Origin: Desulfovibrio sp. JY
Lineage (GTDB): Bacteria > Desulfobacterota > Desulfovibrionia > Desulfovibrionales > Desulfovibrionaceae
Direction: 5' to 3'
Assembly (NCBI GenBank): GCA_021730285.1
Contig: CP082962.1
Coordinates: 1,550,001 to 1,614,000 of the forward strand
Length of the DNA: 64,000 bases
The position numbers and the translations under genes are program-made. Below the pieces are notes generated by a model. It made no database searches. It was not told the DNA's origin and was given only the letters and a program-made list of their open reading frames with translations. This document shows positions 58,660 through 64,000 of this stretch, piece by piece (position 1 is the stretch's first letter; each line of letters begins with the position of its first letter).

Positions 58660-59406
58660 ATGCCCTTGACGCCCGGATGGCTGTCGGGGAAAGAAAAGGC
58701 AGCGCGACCGGGAAAGGCAACCACCGTGGAAGGACTGACCATCGGCGGCGTCACGCCGCTTTCGCCCCTCGATTATCCCGACGCCCTGGCAACCATGATC
58801 TACTGCCCGGGCGATCCCTGGGGCTGTCCCTTCAGCCAGGCGCGGCCCGAGGCCGGCGGGACGTTTGATCCGGCGGCGGTGCTGTCCTGGCTGGAAAGCC
58901 GGCGGGGACAGGTGGACGCGGTCCTTTTTTCCGGGGGCGAACCCACGCTTTTGGCCGGCATGGCCGAAACCCTGGCCGACGCGCGAGATATGGGCTTTTT
59001 GACGGGACTCCATACCACCGGGCTTTTCCCCGAGGCGCTGGCGTCCGTGCTGCCTGCCTGCGACTGGGTGGGGCTGGCCGTGATGGCGCCGCGCGCGGCC
59101 TATGCGCGCCTGACCGGCGATGCCGACAGCGGCGCGGCGGTGTTCGCCAGCCTGGCTATGCTGTTGCGGGGCGCTATCCCGTTCGAGATCCGCACCACCT
59201 GGCATCCCGGGCTCCTGGACGAGGAGAGCCTGACCGTCCTGGCCGGGGAACTGGCCACGGCCGGCGCGCTTCGCTGGAGCCTGCAAATCTTTCGTCCGGG
59301 GCCGGCTCCCGAGGGCGGGGACACCCCCCCGCCGGCCTTTCCGGCGCGGCTCGTCAGCCGGCTTCAGGCCGCCGCCCCGCGCCTGACCATCGACGTGCGA
59401 ACGTAA
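58660..59406 (+). CDS. NrdG-like radical SAM family protein with degenerate cluster motif
   Basis: This 248-residue protein resembles activases of the NrdG/PflA kind: DALATMIYCPGDPWGCPFSQ in place of the usual GCPWxCxYCHN, then VLFSGGEPTLL (SAM-binding GGE) and GFLTGLHTTGLFPE. The CxxxCxxC iron-sulfur motif has become DxxxCxxS (Asp52, Cys56, Ser59), so a standard 4Fe-4S cluster cannot form unless Cys49 substitutes. No ribonucleotide reductase or pyruvate formate-lyase gene is nearby. A GTG at 58726 is an alternative start. Confidence 0.75.
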   Translation: MPLTPGWLSGKEKAARPGKATTVEGLTIGGVTPLSPLDYPDALATMIYCPGDPWGCPFSQARPEAGGTFDPAAVLSWLESRRGQVDAVLFSGGEPTLLAGMAETLADARDMGFLTGLHTTGLFPEALASVLPACDWVGLAVMAPRAAYARLTGDADSGAAVFASLAMLLRGAIPFEIRTTWHPGLLDEESLTVLAGELATAGALRWSLQIFRPGPAPEGGDTPPPAFPARLVSRLQAAAPRLTIDVRT

Positions 59407-59417
59407 GGCATCCCCCC

Positions 59418-59849
59418 ATGGACGCGTCCGATATTTTGCGCATCACGCCCGGCGTGGCCATCCCCCTGGCCGAGCTGACGTTTACCGCCTCGCGCAGCAG
59501 CGGCCCCGGCGGACAGCACGTCAACAAGGTGAGCTCCCGCGTGACGCTCCTGTTCGACCTCGACGCCTCGCCGAGCCTGTCCCCGGCGGCCAAGGAGCGC
59601 ATTCGGGCCGGCCTTGGCGGACGCATCGGCAAGGACGGGGTGCTGCAGGTCAGCTCCCAGACCAGCCGCAGCCAGACCGCCAACAAGGAACTGGCCGTGG
59701 AGCGGTTCGTCATGCTCCTGCGCGCCGTGCTGACGCCCAAGCCCCCCCGCCGCAAGACCCGGGCCACCCTGGCCTCGAAACTGCGCCGCCTGGATACCAA
59801 AAAGCGCCACGGCGCGCGCAAGCGGGAACGCTCCAGAGTGGAAGAATAG
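59418..59849 (+). CDS. arfB: Peptidyl-tRNA hydrolase ArfB (YaeJ)
   Basis: This 143-residue protein has the release-factor GGQ motif (RSSGPGGQHVNKVSSRVTL, Gly31-Gly32-Gln33) and a basic C-terminal tail (KTRATLASKLRRLDTKKRHG) that enters the empty mRNA channel of stalled ribosomes. It frees peptides from ribosomes stuck at mRNA ends. Its length and the tail are typical. It starts 11 bases after the NrdG-like gene. Confidence 0.92.
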   Translation: MDASDILRITPGVAIPLAELTFTASRSSGPGGQHVNKVSSRVTLLFDLDASPSLSPAAKERIRAGLGGRIGKDGVLQVSSQTSRSQTANKELAVERFVMLLRAVLTPKPPRRKTRATLASKLRRLDTKKRHGARKRERSRVEE

Positions 59850-59883
59850 GAGAAGGATAAGGATAGAGGAGAGGGAAGAGGAT

Positions 59884-59945
59884 GCGAGAGGGGAAACCCT
59901 TTTGCAACGGGTTCTCCCCTCTCGCGCTCTCCCTTTCCTAAATTT
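59884..59945 (+). repeat. Hairpin module B(+), copy 10
   Basis: Hairpin 59884-59925 (stem GCGAGAGGGG) with tail GCTCTCCCTTTCCTAAATTT lies 34 bases after the arfB stop in sense orientation. The following TCTTGGAAGAGGGCATATCC and TTGAAAAGTTTTCCCTCAG look like a decayed opposite module. Confidence 0.78.
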
Positions 59946-60043
59946 TTTAATGGTGTTGGTTTGTTATTCAGCTTGGGGAGCCGTTTCCCTCCTTGAAGTC
60001 TTGGAAGAGGGCATATCCCCCTTGAAAAGTTTTCCCTCAGTCA

Positions 60044-60077
60044 GAAAAAAAAAGGCCCCAGCCGGAGCCGGGGCCTT
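60044..60077 (-). terminator. Intrinsic terminator of the coiled-coil membrane protein gene
   Basis: AAGGCCCC (60052-60059) and GGGGCCTT (60070-60077) form the stem. On the minus strand a run of about ten T follows. It lies 20 bases after the stop of the gene at 60097. Confidence 0.85.
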
Positions 60078-60096
60078 GAGAGTGCTGTTGGGAGGG

Positions 60097-60351
60097 TTAC
60101 GAAAAAAGTTTCAGCGCGGCGATTATCGCTACGGTGGCCGCCAAAAGCGCCCCCATGCGCACGGTCAGGTCGTTTTTGAGCTTGGCCAGTTCTGCCACTA
60201 AGCGAAGCTCGAGCTCCCGGAGGTCTTGCTTGGTGGCGAGTTCTCGCTTGGCCGCCTCATCCTGTTTTTCCAGAATGCCTATGAGCACCCCGGCGGCTTC
60301 TTCGCCGAGGGCCTTTTCCAGCTTTTTGGTGTCGTCGAACAGGAGCGTCAT
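60097..60351 (-). CDS. Coiled-coil protein with C-terminal membrane helix
   Basis: This 84-residue protein has a coiled coil (LATKQDLRELELRLVAELAK, about 39-58) and a C-terminal membrane helix (GALLAATVAIIAALKL). The pattern with TKxDLxxLExRL matches small DUF1640-like or phage-type coiled-coil proteins. A perfect intrinsic terminator follows the stop, so it is a single-gene unit. Its role is unknown. Confidence 0.72.
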   Translation of the reverse strand: MTLLFDDTKKLEKALGEEAAGVLIGILEKQDEAAKRELATKQDLRELELRLVAELAKLKNDLTVRMGALLAATVAIIAALKLFS

Positions 60352-60567
60352 AGGGTTCCCATGGGGCCAGGAGGCGAGGAAGTCAAGACGCTGGTTGGGA
60401 AAAATAAAGGAACAGTCCGGGGCTTACGCCACTTGCGCAGGCGGCTTCCTTTCTTGCCTCCCCCCGGCGCGGCCTCCCTTGACGCTCACGCCCCCCCGGG
60501 CTAGGGGAATCTGTCCTGGCGGCCCGATCCGGCAGGACGCCAAAGCCCAATTCGGAGCGACCACCCC

Positions 60568-60984
60568 ATGTCTTCACTGGAACAAAATCGCCAGAAGAAA
60601 TCCTTCTGGCTGTCGGCCACGCGGGAACAGGCCAAGGATACGGGCATGGCCCTCGTCCTGGTCAGCCTGATCGTCTTCTTCGTCACCAGGGAAATTCGCT
60701 ACGCGACCATCGCCGCCTTGCTGCTGCTTTTGGATATGATCGCGCCGGCGCTTTACAAGCCCGTGGCCAAGCTGTGGTTCGGCCTGTCCAACGTCATGGG
60801 CATGGTCATGTCCAAGGTGCTGCTTTCCCTCATATTTTACCTGGTGCTCACGCCCATGGGCGTCCTGCGTACCCTTGGCGGCAAGGATCCCATGCGGATG
60901 CGACAGTTCGGCAAGGGCGAGGACTCGGCTTTCCGGGTCCGGGACCACACCTTTGTTGCGGCGGATATCGAACAGCCGTTTTGA
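60568..60984 (+). CDS. SxtJ-like membrane protein
   Basis: This 138-residue protein has three or four membrane segments (MALVLVSLIVFFVT, TIAALLLLLDMIAPALYK, VLLSLIFYLVLTPMGVLR). The last hydrophobic stretch is followed by DPMRM and an acidic end. It matches the SxtJ family, found beside carbamoyltransferases in toxin and glycan clusters, where it is of unknown function. The next two genes complete the known trio. Confidence 0.82.
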   Translation: MSSLEQNRQKKSFWLSATREQAKDTGMALVLVSLIVFFVTREIRYATIAALLLLLDMIAPALYKPVAKLWFGLSNVMGMVMSKVLLSLIFYLVLTPMGVLRTLGGKDPMRMRQFGKGEDSAFRVRDHTFVAADIEQPF

Positions 60985-61064
60985 CGCCGGGCGCGCCATC
61001 GGCGAGAACCTTGCCGCCCCGACCGGACGCCGATTGGCGCGTTGTGGCGGCTTGTGGAGGCTTC

Positions 61065-61214
61065 ATGGAATTTCTGCGTGAACTTTGGGGATTTTTGCGG
61101 GTCCGGAAAAAATTCTGGCTGCTGCCCATCATCCTCGTGCTGCTGCTTTTCGGTGTCCTCGTCGTGCTGACCAGCGGCACGGCCGTGGCGCCTTTCATCT
61201 ACACCCTGTTTTAA
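61065..61214 (+). CDS. DUF5989 family small membrane protein
   Basis: This 49-residue protein begins MEFLRELWGFLRVRKKFWLL and contains a single membrane helix (LPIILVLLLFGVLVVL). GGAGG precedes the ATG by five bases. DUF5989 proteins stand between SxtJ and carbamoyltransferase genes in many bacteria, as here, so this is a real gene despite its size. Its function is unknown; it may anchor or regulate the carbamoyltransferase. Confidence 0.85.
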   Translation: MEFLRELWGFLRVRKKFWLLPIILVLLLFGVLVVLTSGTAVAPFIYTLF

Positions 61215-61225
61215 CGGGTAGGTCC

Positions 61226-63091
61226 ATGGCCGAATACATACTCGGGCTTTCCGCCTACTATCACGACAGCGCGGCCGCGCTTTTGCGCGACGGCGTCATC
61301 GTGGCCGCCGCCCATGAGGAACGCTTCACCCGCAAGAAGCACGACGCCTCCTTTCCCCGCAAAGCCGCCGCCTACGTGCTTGAGGAAGGCGGCGTCGCTC
61401 TGTCCGATCTGGCCGCGGTCGCCTTCTACGACAAGCCGTATCTCAAGTTCGAGCGGCTGATGGAGACGTACCACGGGTTCGCGCCGCGCGGCGTGGTCAG
61501 CTTCCTGTCGGCCATGCCGGTGTGGATCAAGGAAAAGCTCTTCATGAAGAAGATGCTGCGCGAGGAACTGGCCAAGCTCGGCCGGGGCAAGCCGCGCATC
61601 CTTTTCCCGGAGCACCACCTGTCCCACGCCGCCTCGGCCTTTTATCCCTCGCCCTTCGACGAAGCGGCGATCCTCACCATCGACGGCGTGGGCGAGTGGT
61701 CCACCACCACCATCGGCGTCGGGCGCGGCAAGGACATCACCTTCCTGCGCGAACTCGACTTCCCGCATTCCCTGGGCCTGCTTTATTCCGCCTTCACCTA
61801 CTACTGCGGCTTCAAGGTCAACTCCGGCGAATACAAGCTCATGGGACTCGCTCCCTACGGCATCGCCGGCTCGGAGCGGGTGGAGACCTACAAGCAAAAG
61901 ATCCTGGACGAACTGGTCGACCTGCGCCCCGACGGCTCCATGCTGCTCAACATGGCCTACTTCGACTACGCCACCGGGCTCACTATGTGCCGGGACGGCA
62001 AGTGGGAGCGACTTTTCGGCCTGCCCAAGCGCGCCGCCGAGTCGGAACTGTCCCAGGAGCACATGGACATGGCCCTGGCCATCCAGGAAGTCACCGAAGA
62101 CGTGGTCATGCTTCTGGCCAAGACGGCTCGCGAGCTTTCGGGCTGCAAGAATCTGGTCATGGCCGGCGGTGTGGCGCTCAACTGCGTGGCCAACGGCAAG
62201 CTGCTGCGGGCCGGGGTGTTCGACGACATCTGGATCCAGCCGGCGGCCGGCGATGCCGGCGGAGCCCTCGGCGCGGCCCTGGCCGCCCACCACGTCTGGG
62301 CCGGACACGAACGCGCGCCGCTGCCAGACGGGGCCATGGACCGCATGGCCGGTTCGTACCTGGGGCCGGAGTTCACCCGCCGCGACGCGTTGCGCGTGGC
62401 CTCCCGCAATGACGCGCCCTGCGACGTCTATGACGACTTCGACGCGCTTTGCGCCCGGGTCGCTGACCTCTTGGCCGACGGCAAGGTGGTCGGCTGGTTC
62501 CAGGGCCGCATGGAATACGGTCCTCGGGCCCTTGGCGGCCGCAGCATTCTGGGCGATCCGCGAAACCCGGAGATGCAGAAAAAGCTCAACCTCAAGATCA
62601 AATACCGCGAAGGGTTCCGCCCCTTTGCCCCCTCGGTTCTGGCCGAGGCCGTCTCCGACTGCTTCGAGCAGGACCGGCCCTCGCCCTACATGCTGCTGGT
62701 GGCCCCGGTGGCCGAAAAGCTGCGCTTCGATCTGCCCGAGGGCTACTGGCAAAAGCCCATGTTCGACCGGCTGTACGTCGAGCGCTCCAAGCTTCCGGCC
62801 ATCACCCATGTGGACTTCTCGGCGCGCATCCAGACCGTGCACGCGGCCACCAATCCGCGCTACCACAAGCTCATCAGCACGTTTAACGCCCGCCACGGCT
62901 GCCCGGTGGTGGTCAACACGAGCTTCAACGTGCGCGGCGAGCCCATCGTGTGTACGCCCTGGGACGCCTACCGCTGCTTCATGCGCACCGAGATGGATTA
63001 CCTCGTGATCGGCGACTGCCTGTTCGACAAGGAAAAACAGCCCGAGTTCGCCGAATCCGGCGACTGGCGCGACGAATACGAGTTGGATTAG
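61226..63091 (+). CDS. O-carbamoyltransferase (NodU/CmcH family)
   Basis: This 621-residue protein has an N-terminal ASKHA-type domain with MAEYILGLSAYYHDSAAALL and HEERFTRKKHDASFP, the HHLSHAASAFYPSPF metal-site histidines, and a C-terminal YrdC-like part with MEYGPRALGGRSILGDPR and VVNTSFNVRGEPIV. It transfers a carbamoyl group from carbamoyl phosphate via carbamoyl-AMP to a hydroxyl of a sugar or small metabolite. It follows SxtJ and DUF5989 genes closely, forming a cassette. The acceptor is unknown; no nearby gene names it. Confidence 0.93.
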   Translation: MAEYILGLSAYYHDSAAALLRDGVIVAAAHEERFTRKKHDASFPRKAAAYVLEEGGVALSDLAAVAFYDKPYLKFERLMETYHGFAPRGVVSFLSAMPVWIKEKLFMKKMLREELAKLGRGKPRILFPEHHLSHAASAFYPSPFDEAAILTIDGVGEWSTTTIGVGRGKDITFLRELDFPHSLGLLYSAFTYYCGFKVNSGEYKLMGLAPYGIAGSERVETYKQKILDELVDLRPDGSMLLNMAYFDYATGLTMCRDGKWERLFGLPKRAAESELSQEHMDMALAIQEVTEDVVMLLAKTARELSGCKNLVMAGGVALNCVANGKLLRAGVFDDIWIQPAAGDAGGALGAALAAHHVWAGHERAPLPDGAMDRMAGSYLGPEFTRRDALRVASRNDAPCDVYDDFDALCARVADLLADGKVVGWFQGRMEYGPRALGGRSILGDPRNPEMQKKLNLKIKYREGFRPFAPSVLAEAVSDCFEQDRPSPYMLLVAPVAEKLRFDLPEGYWQKPMFDRLYVERSKLPAITHVDFSARIQTVHAATNPRYHKLISTFNARHGCPVVVNTSFNVRGEPIVCTPWDAYRCFMRTEMDYLVIGDCLFDKEKQPEFAESGDWRDEYELD

Positions 63092-63113
63092 GCCAAAAGA
63101 GAAGGAAGAGAAT

Positions 63114-63229
63114 GCGAGAGGGGGACCCTTTTTGAAAAAAGGGTCCCCCTCTCGCGCTCTCCCCTCCCAAAAACTTCTAACGATTACAGATGATGCAACG
63201 CTATCACTCTGTAACCGCCAAAAGTCTTT
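63114..63229. repeat. Hairpin module B(+) and truncated A(-), copy 11
   Basis: Hairpin B (63114-63155) is 22 bases after the carbamoyltransferase stop in sense orientation. The spacer (CGATTACAG, CACTCTGTAACCG) leads to AAAAGTCTTT (63220-63229), the first part of an opposite A module, whose remainder is missing. The break is probably the edge of the adjoining insertion sequence. Confidence 0.8.
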
Positions 63230-63456
63230 CCTATGTGGCCCAAAGTCAAGCCGGCTGACGCAGTCTAACCGCCCGTTTCCTATTCGCGCCCGAAGCGCCA
63301 AGTACCGATTCGGTAGTTTTCGGATTTTCGCCATTTGAGAAACGCCGCCATGCGGCCAGACTTTTCCGCGACCAATCCGAAAAATTGTTGGCTGTTAGGC
63401 TTTCAGTCTTCCCTACTCGTTGCCACAGGTCCTTGTTGGCGCTGCAATACCCTCTT

Positions 63457-63507
63457 GGCGGGCGAGGAGCACGGGGCTTCCCAGAGCCGGCGTGATCCTC
63501 GCCCGCC
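63457..63507 (-). ncRNA. Candidate structured RNA at the 3' end of the IS110-like transposase gene
   Basis: GGCGGGCGAGGA (63457-63468) and TCCTCGCCCGCC (63496-63507) pair perfectly around a 27-base loop. It lies 6 bases after the transposase stop. In the IS1111 branch, non-coding bridge RNAs lie on this side of the gene. Assignment as a bridge RNA is speculative; a terminator without U-run is possible. Confidence 0.3.
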
Positions 63508-63513
63508 GCCGTT

Positions 63514-64000
63514 TCACGCCATAACCGCCTCAAATCGGTACGCTCGTTTCTCCAGGCTCAGCCGCCACAAAATGATGGCCAGTTTTCGAGCTAAGGCTGT
63601 GATGGCCTTTTGGGCCAGGCCGCTTTTCCCCAGCAACTTGTGATACCAGGCCTGAGCCTTCGGATCGTGTGCGCGCCATTTCCAGGCCGCCTCCACTAAA
63701 AGACTTCGCAGTTTGGTCTGCCCCACGGGCCGTAACCTGGCCCGGCCCTTGCTCTCGCCGCTCTGGCGCACCATGGGGGCAAGTCCCAGATAGCTTGTCA
63801 CCTCTTCGGCCCGGCTGAAACGTTCCGGCTGAAACAACTCCAGACGGAAGGTCGCGGCGATGAGCGGCCCCACACCGGGCACGGTGCGCAGGCACTTGAT
63901 GACTTTGTCATGCTCTCCCTGGCGGCAAATTGTCTCAAGTTGCTGTTCAACGAGGGACAATTCGCTGGTGATGGCATGCATCTCCCGCACAAAACTTTCC
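63514..64000 (-). CDS. IS110/IS1111-family transposase, C-terminal part
   Basis: The frame is open through the window edge, so the N-terminal DEDD catalytic domain is not visible. The visible 160 or so residues include the Transposase_20 pattern LRTVPGVGPLIAATFRLEL, EVTSYLGLAPMVRQSGES and GRARLRPVGQTKLRSLLVEAAW, with the conserved serine-containing segment used for strand transfer. It is intact as far as seen. Members recombine through a structured bridge RNA and often target repeated palindromes. Confidence 0.85.
   Translation of the reverse strand, partial: ESFVREMHAITSELSLVEQQLETICRQGEHDKVIKCLRTVPGVGPLIAATFRLELFQPERFSRAEEVTSYLGLAPMVRQSGESKGRARLRPVGQTKLRSLLVEAAWKWRAHDPKAQAWYHKLLGKSGLAQKAITALARKLAIILWRLSLEKRAYRFEAVMA

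Larger units (their letters stand above)
63230..64000 (-). mobile_element. Partial IS110/IS1111-family insertion sequence (right side cut by window)
   Basis: It consists of a transposase gene truncated by the window edge and a 284-base non-coding stretch between its stop and the interrupted hairpin repeat at 63229. That stretch contains a perfect 12-base inverted repeat next to the gene. No inverted ends are expected in this family. The left boundary is inferred from where the repeat stops matching. Confidence 0.6.

Noticed and set aside
1-64000. tRNA, rRNA or prophage genes
   Set aside because: No cloverleaf with CCA-end context, rRNA-like sequence or phage structural gene was recognised by eye; a tRNA scan would be needed to be certain.

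Overview
The window is GC-rich, densely coded bacterial chromosome. It most likely comes from a Desulfovibrio/Solidesulfovibrio-type sulfate reducer (Desulfovibrionaceae). This is inferred from a DsrE-TusA-HdrE/NarI-like-HdrD-like gene cluster, a free-standing IMP cyclohydrolase (PurH N-terminal half only), an HflX with a long N-terminal extension, and numerous near-identical GGGGAAACC-type intergenic hairpins. There is no rRNA, recognisable tRNA, CRISPR array or prophage.

Layout. 1-5 kb: 3' part of a giant AAA/GAF/GGDEF signalling protein, then a DJ-1/Hsp31-like protein. 5-11 kb: RND tripartite efflux operon (OprM/NodT-like, AcrA-like, AcrB-like; minus strand). 11.9-15.4 kb: MarR regulator with a probably leaderless mRNA, then the DsrE-TusA-membrane cytochrome-Fe-S Hdr-like cluster. 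15.55-16.59 kb: a complete IS1595-family element with its target duplication. 16.7-23.1 kb: AzlCD exporter, alpha/beta hydrolase, DUF1835 protein, amidohydrolase, HflX. 23.8-29.9 kb: a four-gene set joining partner switching (REC-PP2C phosphatase; anti-sigma kinase fused to STAS) with Hpt and CheA proteins. 30.2-36.6 kb: Fur family regulator, SulP permease, VOC protein, hydroxyacid dehydrogenase, IMP cyclohydrolase, TPR protein. 37.0-43.2 kb: flagellar basal body/export operon flgB-flgC-fliE-fliF-fliG-fliH-fliI behind a sigma-54 promoter.

43-64 kb holds mixed metabolic and envelope genes: outer-membrane protein, secreted choloylglycine-hydrolase-like enzyme, thioesterase, MoaD-like protein, GAF/H-box protein, PRC-barrel protein, cardiolipin synthase, DUF3089 hydrolase, an autoregulated MarR/flavin-binding pair, a dynamin-like GTPase, an aminotransferase, a radical-SAM-like protein lacking two of its three cluster cysteines, ArfB, and an SxtJ-DUF5989-carbamoyltransferase cassette. 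The window ends inside an IS110/IS1111-family transposase gene.

The most striking non-coding signal is a family of about 20 hairpin modules. Each is a 17-20 bp stem followed by a C-rich tract and a CAAAAACTTTT-like tail. Fourteen lie directly 3' of a gene in the sense orientation, often paired tail-to-tail with a second module. Both insertion sequences in the window interrupt such modules. A second family (two copies) has a conserved core flanked by long arms that differ in sequence between copies but remain self-complementary.
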